Origin: Streptomyces sp. NBC_01775
Lineage (GTDB): Bacteria; Actinomycetota; Actinomycetes; Streptomycetales; Streptomycetaceae
Direction: 5' to 3'
Length of the DNA: 64,000 nucleotides
NCBI RefSeq assembly: GCF_035917675.1
Contig: NZ_CP109104.1
Coordinates: 2,418,001 to 2,482,000, forward strand
Shown: positions 8,516 through 16,916 of the stretch, one piece after another
Numbering within the stretch: position 1 is the stretch's first letter
Layout: every line of letters begins with the position of its first letter
Position numbers and translations under genes: made by a program
The notes under the pieces: model-generated
Told to the model about the DNA's origin: nothing
Seen by the model: the letters and a program-made list of their open reading frames with translations, nothing else
Databases searched by the model: none

Positions 8516-9442
8516 TCAGGCCGTGGCCGAAGCCGACGCGGGAGCGGTGGCAGTAGCTGTGGCTGTGGCCGATGACGCGGCCGTGACCCGGCGGCGGCCG
8601 GGCCGGATGCCCGCGTGCTGGCCGCGCGAGGGGTGCCTGCGGCCGTGGTCGTGCTCGACCTTCTGGCGCACCTCCTGGCAGCTGCGGGAGATCAGCCGGG
8701 AGACGTGCATCTGGGAGACGCCGAGTTCCTCACCGATCTTCGACTGGGTCATTCCGCAGAAGAACCGCAGGTACAGCACGCGGCGCTGCCGCTCGGGCAG
8801 CTCTTGCAGACAGGGCTTGACCGCCTCGCGGGCGACCACCGCGTCGTAGCGCGGCTCGCTGTGGCCGAGGACGTCGGCGAGAGCCATGCCGTCCTCGCTG
8901 CCGCCGAGGGCCGCGTCCAGGGACAGGGAGCTGAAGCTCTCCAGCGCCTCCAGGCCCGTCTTGACGTCCTCCTCGGACAGCCCGCTGTGCTCCGCTATCC
9001 GCTCCACGCTCGGAGAACGGCCGTCGATGCCGGTGTTCAGCTCCTTGACGGAGGCGCGGACCTTGTTGCGCAACTCCTGGATACGGCGCGGGACGTGGAC
9101 GTCCCAGGTGTGGTCGCGGAAGTGACGCCGGATCTCCCCCACGATGGTCGGGACGGCGAACGGCACGAACGGCGTGCCGTGCGCGGGGTCGTAGCGGTCG
9201 ACGGCCTTGACCAGACCCAGCGCCGCGACCTGCTCCAGATCCTCCAGCGTCTCACCACGGCTGCGGTACTTCGCCGCCAGCCGGTGTGCCATAGGCAGCC
9301 ATGCCTCTACCAGGCGCTCACTCAGGGCCTGCCGCTCGGGGCCCTCGGGCAATGCGGCCAGCTTCTTGAAGTCGTCAACCGTGTCCGGGGCGTCTTCGTG
9401 GCTGTGGCGCGCCCGTTCGGCGCGGTATCGCACGGTGCTCAT
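8516..9442 (-). CDS. SigB/SigF-family RNA polymerase sigma factor
   Basis: Sigma-70-type factor of the stress/sporulation SigB-SigF-SigG group, 308 residues. Region 2 is clear (TLEDLEQVAALGLVKAVDRYDP, then the PFAVPTIVGEIRRHFRD block that contacts the -10 element). Region 3 follows (GRSPSVERIAEHSGLSEE), and region 4 has a helix-turn-helix (MTQSKIGEELGVSQMHVSRL). The C-terminal 45 residues are an Ala/Thr/Arg tail outside the family. The start at 9442 is chosen over the long upstream frame because GGGAGG sits about 11 bases before it. No anti-sigma or anti-anti-sigma gene is adjacent. An RsbP-like phosphatase at 24250 could be a remote regulator, but that is inference. Confidence 0.9.
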   Translation of the reverse strand: MSTVRYRAERARHSHEDAPDTVDDFKKLAALPEGPERQALSERLVEAWLPMAHRLAAKYRSRGETLEDLEQVAALGLVKAVDRYDPAHGTPFVPFAVPTIVGEIRRHFRDHTWDVHVPRRIQELRNKVRASVKELNTGIDGRSPSVERIAEHSGLSEEDVKTGLEALESFSSLSLDAALGGSEDGMALADVLGHSEPRYDAVVAREAVKPCLQELPERQRRVLYLRFFCGMTQSKIGEELGVSQMHVSRLISRSCQEVRQKVEHDHGRRHPSRGQHAGIRPGRRRVTAASSATATATATAPASASATA

Positions 9443-9905
9443 TCGGATCTCGCTCCTCCCGTTTCGCTGCTGCCTTAACAGTTCGCGGGAGAGGTGGCAC
9501 GGAGCACACCCGGGGCGACCCATGCGGCCCACTCCCGCGGATGTGCCTGCACCTCCCAAGCACTTGGCGTCTCTTCTTCTCCGACACCGGAGGAAGCAAA
9601 CCCCCGCACGGAAAATTCTTCGCGGGGAGGCCCTGCCGGAGCCCTGCGCGGAAGCCCTGCCCGGTAGCCCCCCGGTAGTCCCGCCCGGGGTGCTCCGGCC
9701 CCGCGGCCCGCGCCACACCCCACCCGTCGCCACATCCCGAACACACATTTCTCACATACCGAGAGCACGCCCCGTGCGAGCGCTGACGGCAAAGAGATCA
9801 CCGGCCGGGCAGGGAAGTTGCTGGACCTGGTCGGCACGGCCGACGCCGGGCGGCGAGCCGACGGCGTACAGCGGGGCGTGAGGCAGTGACCTGGCCGGCG
9901 GACTC
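9443..9905. other. Gene-free stretch upstream of sigma factor
   Basis: About 460 bases between the sigma-factor start and the MarR stop. The frames open here are low-complexity Pro/Arg shadows. I looked for a SigB-type promoter (GTTT then GGGTA) in the sigma-factor direction and found only a GTTT without a matching -10. No hairpin, repeat or gene is convincing. It presumably holds the sigma-factor promoter. Confidence 0.4.
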
Positions 9906-10439
9906 TCAGCTGTCGTGCGGGGGTTCGATCTTGCCGAGCCAGGTGGTCAGCAGCGTCTCCAGCGCCACTGCCTCCTCGGGGCTCAGCGAGTCCAGCAGCT
10001 TGCGCTCGTTGCGCATGTGCGCGGTGAAGGCCTGGTCGATCACGGTGCGGCCCGCTTCGGTCAGCGCGGTCACCCTGGCCCTGCCGTCCCCTGTGGCGCG
10101 GCGGCGGGTGACCAGACCCGCGCCCTCCAGCCGGTCGAGCCGCTTGGTCATGGCGCCGGTGGTGACCATGGTGTGCGCCGCCAGCTCGCCGGGGGCCCGC
10201 TCGTACGGGTCACCGGCGCGGCGTAGTGCCGCCAGCACGTCGAACTCGCCCTCGCTGAGGCCGTACCGGCCGTAGACCAGGCGGAGTTGCTCGGTGAGCA
10301 GTGCGCCCAGCCGGTGGAGGCGCCCGATCACTCCCTGCGGGGTGACATCGACATCCGGCCGCTCGCGGTGCCATTCGGCCTGGATGCGCGCCACTCGGTC
10401 GGGGAGTTGGCGTGAAGTCCGGTGTGGAAGCTGCTGCAC
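9906..10439 (-). CDS. MarR-family transcriptional regulator
   Basis: Winged-helix MarR regulator of about 177 residues. The DNA-binding part is visible: YGLSEGEFDVLAALRRAG, then PGELAAHTMVTTGAMTKRLDRLEGAGLV (recognition helix region), then RRATGDGRARVTALTEAG (wing). The C-terminal helix for dimerisation follows. The frame runs far upstream, but only the part from about 10439 is sensible. GTG 10439 is listed; GTG 10394 (before ARIQAEW) is an alternative that better fits relatives, and neither has a good ribosome site. It is divergent from the EamA transporter, with two palindromes between them, and so probably represses that transporter and itself. Confidence 0.85.
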   Translation of the reverse strand: MQQLPHRTSRQLPDRVARIQAEWHRERPDVDVTPQGVIGRLHRLGALLTEQLRLVYGRYGLSEGEFDVLAALRRAGDPYERAPGELAAHTMVTTGAMTKRLDRLEGAGLVTRRRATGDGRARVTALTEAGRTVIDQAFTAHMRNERKLLDSLSPEEAVALETLLTTWLGKIEPPHDS

Positions 10440-10449
10440 CCTTCCATCA

Positions 10450-10488
10450 TAGCTTCCGTGGAAGACATAATAGCTTCCATGGAAGCTA
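10450..10488. promoter_or_regulatory. Two-site MarR operator over EamA start
   Basis: TAGCTTCCATGGAAGCTA at 10471-10488 is a perfect 18-bp palindrome. TAGCTTCCGTGGAAGACA at 10450-10467 matches it at 15 of 18 positions. The sites start 21 bases apart, two helical turns, as expected for two dimers on one DNA face. The EamA start codon ATG (10479-10481) lies at the centre of the perfect palindrome, so binding would block the start region directly. The arrangement points to the adjacent MarR protein as ligand. Confidence 0.75.
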
Positions 10489-11402
10489 CCTTCCGCTGGA
10501 CGCTGGTCACGGCGATCGCCCCCGTGGCCTGGGGTACGAACTACTACGTCACCCGGGAATTCCTGCCCGCCCATCACCCGCTCTACGGTGCCGCGTTCAG
10601 GGCACTGCCCGCCGGGCTGGTCCTGCTCGCCCTGTGCCGGACGCTGCCGCGCGGCTCGTGGTGGTGGAAGGCGCTGGTGCTGGGCGTCCTCAACATGGGC
10701 GGCTTCTTCGCGCTGGTGTACGTCGCGGCCCAGCTCCTGCCCACCAGTCTGGCCTCGACGGTGATGGCGACCTCGCCGCTGGCCATGATGCTGATCGCCT
10801 GGCCGCTGCTGTCCGAACGGCCGCGTCCCACGCATCTGCTGGGGGCTGTGGCCGGGCTCGGCGGGGTCTGTCTGATGCTGCTCTCCGGCACGGCGCGGGT
10901 CGCCCCCGGCGGGGTGCTGGCCTCGGCCGCCGCCATGGCGATGTCCTCGCTCGGCTACGTCCTCGCCAAACGGTGGCGCTGCGAGGCGGGCGTGCTCGCC
11001 TCGACGTCCTGGCAACTGGTCGCCGGCGGGCTGTTGTTGCTGCCCCTGGCCGCCGTGGTGGAGGGGACGCCGCCCGCGCTGGACGCCCCGGCCGCGCTCG
11101 GCTTCGGCTACGTCACCGTGGTGGCGACGGCGCTGGCGTTCGCCGCCTGGTTCGCCGGGCTGCGGCACCTGCCCGCCTCGACGGTAGGTCTCGTCGGGCT
11201 GCTCAACCCCGTGACCGGGGTACTGCTGGGCACCGCGCTCGCCGGGGAGGCGCTCACTCTCCGCCAGTGCTGCGGCCTCGTTCTCACCCTTGCCGGCATC
11301 CTGCTGAGCAGACCCACTGCGCGGAAACCGCCGCCCGGGGTGCCGGGGGTATCCGCGGGCGCGTCACCGGCCAAGCCGGTGACGCGGCGAAGTACCCCGT
11401 AA
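10479..11402 (+). CDS. EamA/DMT-superfamily transporter
   Basis: Predicted inner-membrane drug/metabolite exporter of 307 residues with about ten transmembrane helices arranged as two EamA repeats. The first repeat opens with WTLVTAIAPVAWGTNYYVTREF; the second opens near ASAAAMAMSSLGYVLAKRW and ends with VGLVGLLNPVTGVLLGTAL, typical of RhaT/YdcZ-like EamA proteins. The substrate is unknown. The ATG at 10479 is chosen because it begins MEATFRW, directly before the first helix; the frame extends 19 codons further through the operator. No ribosome site precedes it, suggesting a leaderless or very short 5' end. Control by the divergent MarR regulator is likely, so the substrate may be a small toxic compound sensed by it. 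Confidence 0.85.
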   Translation: MEATFRWTLVTAIAPVAWGTNYYVTREFLPAHHPLYGAAFRALPAGLVLLALCRTLPRGSWWWKALVLGVLNMGGFFALVYVAAQLLPTSLASTVMATSPLAMMLIAWPLLSERPRPTHLLGAVAGLGGVCLMLLSGTARVAPGGVLASAAAMAMSSLGYVLAKRWRCEAGVLASTSWQLVAGGLLLLPLAAVVEGTPPALDAPAALGFGYVTVVATALAFAAWFAGLRHLPASTVGLVGLLNPVTGVLLGTALAGEALTLRQCCGLVLTLAGILLSRPTARKPPPGVPGVSAGASPAKPVTRRSTP

Positions 11403-11475
11403 CGGCACACCCCTGTCAGCCCGCATACCTGTCAGCCCGCATACCGTCAGCCCGTAACAACGGCACGCCCCGCCG

Positions 11476-12180
11476 TCAGCCCGCCGCCTCCACGAGACCG
11501 GCGAAGCGGTGGGCCACCTCGCGCCAGACCGGGGTGGCCGCCGGGGCGTCGCGCTCCGCCTGGGCGTGCAGTTCGGCGGCGTCGAGGCCCTGCTCGGCCA
11601 GCCGGTACTGGTTCCAGGTGCGCAGCCGGGCGGGAGCCGTCTCCGGGTGGAACTGCACGCCCCAGGCCCGCTCCCCCACCCGGAACGCCTGGTAGGGGCA
11701 GCGCTCGCTCTCGGCCAGCCAGACCGCGTCCGGCGGCAGCTCGGTGACGGCGTCCACATGGCGCTCGATCGCCGTCACCCGGCGCGGCAGCCCCCGGAAG
11801 AGCGGGTCGGATTCGGCCTCCGGGCGCAGGGTCAACGGCGTGCTGCCGATCTCCGGGCTGCCGTGCCGGGCGGCGACCTTGCCACCGGCGACCTGCGCCA
11901 GGAGCTGTCCGCCCAGACAGATGCCGAACACCGGAGCGCCCTCGCGCAGTGCCTCGGCGACGAGGGCGCGGGTGGGGGCGAGCCACGGGGCCCGCGCGTC
12001 GTCGTCGGGCAGGTAGCCGCCGCCCAGCACCACGACGGCCTGGTGTTCCAGCCGCTCGGGCAGCTCGCCTCCGTCGAACGCGGGGACGACGTCGACGGTC
12101 AGCCCGCCCGCCGCGAGCCACCCGCCGAACCGCCCCGGCCCTCCACCGGCCGCGTTCTGCACCACCAGCACTCCCGACAC
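11476..12180 (-). CDS. Class I glutamine amidotransferase-like protein
   Basis: A 234-residue stand-alone GATase1-domain protein. The catalytic triad is in place: Cys88 in FGICLGGQLLA, His178 and Glu180 in GVQFHPE. It resembles GMP-synthase-like amidotransferases and gamma-glutamyl hydrolases of actinomycetes (GxGYLPDDDARAPWL before the nucleophile loop) and lacks a synthetase domain. It probably hydrolyses glutamine or a gamma-glutamyl bond; the partner or substrate cannot be named. Start is GTG at 12180 with AGGGTGG about 6 bases upstream. It is divergent from the GntR gene. The intervening 259 bases contain ACGGCAGT twice and GGCAGT/ACTGCC arms near 12255-12280, which may be promoter or operator elements. 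Confidence 0.85.
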   Translation of the reverse strand: MSGVLVVQNAAGGGPGRFGGWLAAGGLTVDVVPAFDGGELPERLEHQAVVVLGGGYLPDDDARAPWLAPTRALVAEALREGAPVFGICLGGQLLAQVAGGKVAARHGSPEIGSTPLTLRPEAESDPLFRGLPRRVTAIERHVDAVTELPPDAVWLAESERCPYQAFRVGERAWGVQFHPETAPARLRTWNQYRLAEQGLDAAELHAQAERDAPAATPVWREVAHRFAGLVEAAG

Positions 12181-12404
12181 CGGGCACCACCCTCTTCCGT
12201 CCTCTTCCGTTCCCGCTCCGCGCCCCCGCAGCGCGTCAACACGGCAGTAAAAATACGGCAGTTGACCGGCGTTGACTGCCCACGAGGCACACCCGAGGGC
12301 ACCCGCGAGCGCCCGAGAAGCCGGGCGCCGGGTTGCCGTCCGAAGGCTTCAACGGGGCTCCGTGGGGATTCCGGGGCTTCTGATGCGGGTGTGACCCACG
12401 GAAC

Positions 12405-12428
12405 AGACAGGTTCAGACAGGTTCGTCT
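12405..12428 (+). promoter_or_regulatory. Tandem AGACAGGTTC repeat before GntR gene
   Basis: AGACAGGTTC occurs twice head to tail (12405-12414 and 12415-12424). The second copy continues to GTCT, giving an AGAC-N6-GTCT dyad. It ends 11 bases before the GntR start codon. GntR/HutC proteins often bind sites with GTCT/AGAC half-sites, so this is a plausible autoregulatory operator. Confidence 0.45.
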
Positions 12429-12439
12429 ACGGTGCGGAC

Positions 12440-13159
12440 ATGTCCGAACAGGCGCGTAAGCATCAGCGGGTGGCCCGGATCCTGGGCCGCGAGATCAGGG
12501 GCGGAGCGCTGCGCGCCGGAAGCCGGCTGCCGGGAGAGCACGCCCTGACCGAGCGGTTCTCGGTCAGCCGGTCCACGGTGCGGGAGGCACTGCGCACCCT
12601 CGCCGACGAGGGCCTCGTCCGCACCCACCCCGGCATCGGCTCCTTCGTCAGCTTCGACGGCGCCCCGCTGGACAACCGGCACGGCTGGAAGCAGGCCCTC
12701 ACCGAACACGGGGTGGCGCCCGAGACGACGGTGCTGCGCCTGGAGACCGTGCGGGACGCCGCACTGGCGGCCGAACTCGGCACGGAAAGCGACGGGTTCC
12801 TCGCCGTCGACCGGATGCGCGCGCTCCCCGGCGGGGTGCGGCTCTCCCTGGAGCGCAGCCGGGTGCCCCTGCATCCGGGGCTGGCGGAGGTCCCCGGTAC
12901 CGGCCTGGTCGACGGCTCGCTGACCGCGACCCTCGCCGCCGCCGGTCTCGTGGTGGCCTCCGGTCAGCAGCGCGCCACCGCCGTGCCCCTGAACGAGGCC
13001 GACGCCGAACGGCTGGGGCGCCCGGCCGGTACGTCGTTCCTCCAGGTGACCCGCGTGGGCCGCTCGCCCGTGGGCGCGGTCATCGAGCACGTGGTGAGCC
13101 TGCTGGATCCCGAACGGTTCGAACTGCGCGTCAGCTTCGGCGAATCCGGCCCGGACTGA
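12440..13159 (+). CDS. GntR/HutC-family transcriptional regulator
   Basis: A 239-residue regulator. The N-terminal winged helix (residues about 6-72) is textbook GntR: AGSRLPGEHALTERFSVSRSTVREALRTLADEGLV and a wing ending GIGSFV. The rest is a UTRA ligand-binding domain of the HutC subfamily (FLAVDRMRALPGG, LERSRVP, TSFLQVTRVGRSP, IEHVVSLLDPERFEL). Such proteins are usually released from DNA by a substrate of the pathway they control. It is the first gene of a run of four on this strand (ADP-ribosylglycohydrolase, NCS1 permease, PfkB kinase), so the likely effector is the imported base, nucleoside or a phosphorylated sugar from it. Confidence 0.9.
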   Translation: MSEQARKHQRVARILGREIRGGALRAGSRLPGEHALTERFSVSRSTVREALRTLADEGLVRTHPGIGSFVSFDGAPLDNRHGWKQALTEHGVAPETTVLRLETVRDAALAAELGTESDGFLAVDRMRALPGGVRLSLERSRVPLHPGLAEVPGTGLVDGSLTATLAAAGLVVASGQQRATAVPLNEADAERLGRPAGTSFLQVTRVGRSPVGAVIEHVVSLLDPERFELRVSFGESGPD

Positions 13160-13173
13160 CGGCCCCGCTCCCG

Positions 13174-13260
13174 GCGCCCCCGTACAAGGGCAGCGCCTCC
13201 GCATAAGACGCGCCTCCGTACAAGAGAGCGCCTCCGTAGACGGCCTCCCGTACAAGACAC
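13174..13260 (+). repeat. Five degenerate GCGCCTCCGTACAAGA repeats
   Basis: Between the GntR stop and the next start lie about five head-to-tail units of 14-19 bases, beginning near 13174, 13193, 13210, 13228 and 13242. Three carry GTACAAG and one has GCATAAG; the consensus is GCGCCTCCGTACAAGA. They fill nearly all of the intergenic leader. Role unknown; an mRNA leader, a binding-site array or slippage debris are all possible. Confidence 0.6.
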
Positions 13261-13282
13261 GGCAGAACTTGGAACACAGCAC

Positions 13283-14287
13283 ATGAGCGATCCCCGCACC
13301 GACCGCGCCCTGGGCGCCCTCTACGGCCTGGCACTGGGCGACGCGCTCGGCATGCCGACCCAGATCATGTCGCGCGCCGCCATCACGGCACGGTTCGGGC
13401 AGGTCACCGGCTTCGAGACCGGCCCGCCCGACAACCCCGTGGCCGCCGGACTGCCCGCCGGCAGCGTCACCGACGACACCGACCAGGCCCTCATCGTCGG
13501 ACAGCTCCTGACCGAGTCCGGCGGCCGGATCGACCCCGAGCGGTTCGCGAAGGCCCTGCTGGAGTGGGAGGCGGGAATGAAGGCCAAGGGCTCCCTCGAC
13601 CTGCTCGGCCCCTCCACCAAGGCAGCCCTGGACGCGGTCACGCGCGGCGTGCCCGTCACCGAGACCGGCCGCACGGGGACGACCAACGGAGCGGCCATGC
13701 GCGTCGCGCCGGTCGGAGTGGCCTTCTCCGTACGCCCGTTGGACGCCTTCTTGGACCGGGTCGTCGAATCCTGCCAGGTCACCCACGACACCACGATCGG
13801 CATCGCGGGTGCCGCCGCCGTCGCAGCCGCGGTCAGCACCGCCGTCGACGGGGCCGGGCTCGACGCGGCCATGGACGCGGCCGAGACGGCGGCCCTGGCG
13901 GGCGCCGGGCGCGGCCACTGGGCGGCGGGCGCCGACATCGCGACCCGTATCCGCTGGGCCCGGGGCGCTGTCCTGGGGCTGGCCCAGGATGAGGCCGCGA
14001 ACCTCATCAGCGACCTGATCGGCACCAGCGTCGCCAGCCAGGAGTCGGTGCCCGCGGCCTTCGCGGTGCTCGCGCTGGCCGGGGACGACCCGTGGCGGGC
14101 CTGCCTGCTCGCGGCCAACCTCGGCGGCGACTGCGACACGATCGGCGCCATCGCCGGCGCCGTCGCCGGAGCGGTCCACGGAGTGAGCGGCCTGCCCGCC
14201 GACGCCGTGAGCACGCTCCGCGAAGTCAACGACCTCGACGTGGAGCCCCTGGCCGAGCGTCTCCTCACCCTGCGACAGGCCGGCTGA
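13283..14287 (+). CDS. ADP-ribosylglycohydrolase-family protein
   Basis: A 334-residue member of the DraG/ARH superfamily, whose characterised enzymes cleave N- or O-glycosidic bonds to ribose using two metal ions. Metal ligands are present at both ends: TDDTDQ at residues 63-68 and GGDCDTIGAIAG near residue 285. The entry motif LGDALGMPTQ is at residues 18-27. There is no ADP-ribosyltransferase or macrodomain next to it. Instead it sits between a GntR regulator and an NCS1 base/nucleoside permease plus a PfkB sugar kinase. I infer that it hydrolyses a ribosylated small molecule rather than modified protein. The gene is complete and in the usual length range. Confidence 0.85.
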   Translation: MSDPRTDRALGALYGLALGDALGMPTQIMSRAAITARFGQVTGFETGPPDNPVAAGLPAGSVTDDTDQALIVGQLLTESGGRIDPERFAKALLEWEAGMKAKGSLDLLGPSTKAALDAVTRGVPVTETGRTGTTNGAAMRVAPVGVAFSVRPLDAFLDRVVESCQVTHDTTIGIAGAAAVAAAVSTAVDGAGLDAAMDAAETAALAGAGRGHWAAGADIATRIRWARGAVLGLAQDEAANLISDLIGTSVASQESVPAAFAVLALAGDDPWRACLLAANLGGDCDTIGAIAGAVAGAVHGVSGLPADAVSTLREVNDLDVEPLAERLLTLRQAG

Positions 14288-14367
14288 GCCGGTCGCGGGA
14301 ACCGCACCCCCGGCGGGGAGTCGGCAGAGTCCACTCCCCGTCCTTCGCCTCGTAAGGAGGTTTGGCC

Positions 14368-15882
14368 ATGGCTGACTCGAAGAGGAGTGAGCTGGTCGGA
14401 GCCGTGGAGACCCGCGGCATCGAGCCCGTGCCCGACACGGAGCGGCACGGGCACGCCGGCCAGATGTTCTGGACGTGGTTCGCCGCCAACATCTCGCTGC
14501 TGGGCCTGCCGCTCGGCGCGACGCTGGTGGCCTTCCGCGGGCTGAACATCTGGCAGGCACTGCTGGTCGCGGTCATCGGCTCCTTCGGGTCCTTCGCGCT
14601 GGTGGGGGCGCTGAGCATCGCGGGCAAGCGGGGCGGGGCCCCGGCCCTGACCCTCTCGCGCGCGGTCTTCGGACGGCGCGGCAACACCGGGCCCACGCTG
14701 GTGACCTGGATCAGCCGGGTCGGGTGGGAGACGGTCAACACCACGACGGCCGCCTACGCGCTGCTCTCGCTGCTGGCCATCGTCTTCGGAACCCGCCAGA
14801 ACACAGTGCTCACCCTGGTGTGCCTGCTGGTGTTCATCGTCTGCACCCTGCTCATCAGCGGGCTGGGCCACGCCACCATCATGTGGATCAACAAGTGGGC
14901 CACCTACGTCTTCGGCCTGCTGAACCTGCTGGTCATGGCGTTCCTCGTGGCCACTGTCGACTGGACCAAGGTGATGCACGCCCCGGCGGCGCCGCTGAGC
15001 GCGGTCATCGCGGGCGTCGGTGTGATCGCCGCGGGCACCGGCATCGGCTGGGCCAACGCCGGTGCGGACTACGCCCGATACCTGCCGCGCGACATACCCG
15101 GCGGCCGACTCGTGCTGGCCTCGGCGTGGGGCGCGGGCATCCCGCTGGTCCTGCTGATCTCGCTCGGCTCGCTGCTGTCGGCCGGCGACGCCTCGCTCGC
15201 GCAGGCCTCCGACCCGGTCGCGGCCATCGACGCGATGCTCCCGTCGTGGATGTCCATCCCGTACCTCATCGCCGCCTTCGGCGGGCTGCTGCTCTCCAAC
15301 CACCTGTCGGTGTACTCGGCGGGCCTCACCCTGGTGACCCTCGGCGTGCGGACCAAGCGCACGGTCGCCGTCGCCATCGACATCGTGATCACCTTCGCGG
15401 GCGGCATCTACTTCATGCTGATCGCCAAGGACTTCTACGGCCCGTTCATGACCTTCCTCACCATCTTGGCGGTGCCCATCACCGCGTGGGTCGGGGTCTT
15501 CGCCATCGACATGACGCGCCGCCGCTTCTACGACCCCGGGGCGCTGATGGACCCCCGCCGCTCGGGCCGCTACTGGTACAACGGCGGCTTCGCGTGGTCG
15601 GCCTGCGTCTCCTGGTTCGCGGCGATCGTGGTGGGGCTGCTGCTCACCGAGGCGAAGACCAGCGACACGGACGTGTGGTTCTCGGGACCGTTCTCGCACA
15701 GCTGGCTCGGCGCCAACGGGCTGGGCTGGGCGGTGACCTTCGTGGTGGCCGCCGGCGCGTACCGGCTCCTGCTTCCGCTGGACCGCGCGGTCCGAGCGGA
15801 GGCCGGCGCCCCCGCGGACGACACCCCGCCCGCCGACCCGGCCGGGCCCGGCGACCCGGCCGAGGAGACGATGCCCGCATGA
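14368..15882 (+). CDS. NCS1-family cytosine/purine/nucleoside permease
   Basis: Membrane transporter of 504 residues with about twelve helices, of the nucleobase:cation symporter-1 family (CodB/Fcy/Mhp1 type). The early block FWTWFAANISLLGLPLGA, the long loop GKRGGAPALTLSRAVFG, then WISRVGWETVNTT and GIGWANAGADYARYLPRD are all family hallmarks. It should bring a nucleobase, nucleoside or hydantoin-like compound into the cell with a cation. A TTG six bases upstream is open, but ATG 14368 is preferred: AAGGAGG lies exactly 7 bases before it. The stop overlaps the ATG of the kinase gene by four bases (ATGA), so the two proteins are made from one transcript. Confidence 0.9.
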   Translation: MADSKRSELVGAVETRGIEPVPDTERHGHAGQMFWTWFAANISLLGLPLGATLVAFRGLNIWQALLVAVIGSFGSFALVGALSIAGKRGGAPALTLSRAVFGRRGNTGPTLVTWISRVGWETVNTTTAAYALLSLLAIVFGTRQNTVLTLVCLLVFIVCTLLISGLGHATIMWINKWATYVFGLLNLLVMAFLVATVDWTKVMHAPAAPLSAVIAGVGVIAAGTGIGWANAGADYARYLPRDIPGGRLVLASAWGAGIPLVLLISLGSLLSAGDASLAQASDPVAAIDAMLPSWMSIPYLIAAFGGLLLSNHLSVYSAGLTLVTLGVRTKRTVAVAIDIVITFAGGIYFMLIAKDFYGPFMTFLTILAVPITAWVGVFAIDMTRRRFYDPGALMDPRRSGRYWYNGGFAWSACVSWFAAIVVGLLLTEAKTSDTDVWFSGPFSHSWLGANGLGWAVTFVVAAGAYRLLLPLDRAVRAEAGAPADDTPPADPAGPGDPAEETMPA

Positions 15883-16868
15883 GCGCGAGACTGGTCCTGG
15901 CCGGCAGCGTCATCGTCGACATCGTGCTGCGCGTGCCCCACCTTCCCGAGCGCGGCGGCGACGTGCTCGCCTCGGCGGCCGGACAGACGGCGGGCGGCGG
16001 CTTCAACGTCCTGGCCGCGGCGCGCCGCCTGGGCCTGCCCGCCGTGTACGCGGGCGGCCACGGCACAGGGCCGTTCGGCGACCTCGTCCGTACGGCGCTG
16101 GCGGGCGAGGGCATCACCCCGCTGCTGCACGCGCGCACCGACCGGGACACCGGATACTGCGTCGCGCTGGTCGACGCCGACGGGGAGCGCACCTTTGTGA
16201 CGGCCTCGGGCGCCGAGGGCGCGCTGATCGCGGAGGACGCCGGGGAGACGGCACGGCAGCTGCGCCCCGGAGACCTGGTCCAGCTGTCGGGGTACGGGCT
16301 GGCCTACCCCGAATCGGCGGACCGGCTCACCGACTTCGCGGCGAGCCTGCCGGAGGGCATCGTGCTCTGTCTGGACCCGGGCCCGCTCGTCGCCGACATC
16401 GCCCCGGACCGGCTGGAGCGGGTCCTGGCCCGGGTGAACTGGCTCAGCTGCAACCGGCGCGAGGCGCACCTGCTGGCCGGCGTGGCCGACGGCGCGGCGG
16501 CGGCCGAGGCCCTGGCCTCGCGGCTGCGGCCCGGGGCGGGCGCCGGGGCGGGCACCGGCGGCGTCGTGGTGCGCGGCGACGCGGACGGCTGCTGGGTGGC
16601 GGACGGCCGGGGCGCTGCCGTCGCCGTACCGGGGCGGCCCGTGGAGCTGGTGGACAGCAACGGCGCGGGCGACGCCCACGTCGGCGCGTTCCTCGCGCTC
16701 CTGGGCCACGGCGCGGAACCGCTGGAGGCCGCGCGGGGCGCCAACGTGGCGGCGTCCGTGGCGGTGACCCGCCACGGCCCCGCGACCGGCCCCACCCTGG
16801 CCGAACTGACCGCCGTCCTGGGCCCGTCCGACCCACTGTCGGCACTGCTGGCCGAGGCCGGGCCCTGA
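15879..16868 (+). CDS. PfkB-family sugar/nucleoside kinase
   Basis: Ribokinase-like ATP-dependent kinase of 329 residues. It has the N-terminal glycine motif AGGGFNVLAAARRLG (residues about 38-52). The C-terminal catalytic motif is DSNGAGDAHVGAFLA, whose GAGD aspartate is the catalytic base. PfkB members act on ribose, adenosine, pseudouridine and other ribosyl compounds; ribose or a ribosyl base would fit its place after a glycohydrolase and an NCS1 permease. It overlaps the permease stop by 4 bases. A Gly/Ala run (PGAGAGAGTGG) before the ATP site looks like a surface loop expansion. A repeated hairpin element follows the gene at 16917. Confidence 0.9.
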   Translation: MSARLVLAGSVIVDIVLRVPHLPERGGDVLASAAGQTAGGGFNVLAAARRLGLPAVYAGGHGTGPFGDLVRTALAGEGITPLLHARTDRDTGYCVALVDADGERTFVTASGAEGALIAEDAGETARQLRPGDLVQLSGYGLAYPESADRLTDFAASLPEGIVLCLDPGPLVADIAPDRLERVLARVNWLSCNRREAHLLAGVADGAAAAEALASRLRPGAGAGAGTGGVVVRGDADGCWVADGRGAAVAVPGRPVELVDSNGAGDAHVGAFLALLGHGAEPLEAARGANVAASVAVTRHGPATGPTLAELTAVLGPSDPLSALLAEAGP

Positions 16869-16916
16869 CATGGCGCGGGCTGTTTCACATGCGGCTCCGC
16901 CGCGTGGGCGCGCCCA

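Noticed and set aside
13321..15699. 792-residue frame on the minus strand
   Set aside because: Lies over the glycohydrolase and NCS1 genes and consists of charged low-complexity runs; clearly a shadow.
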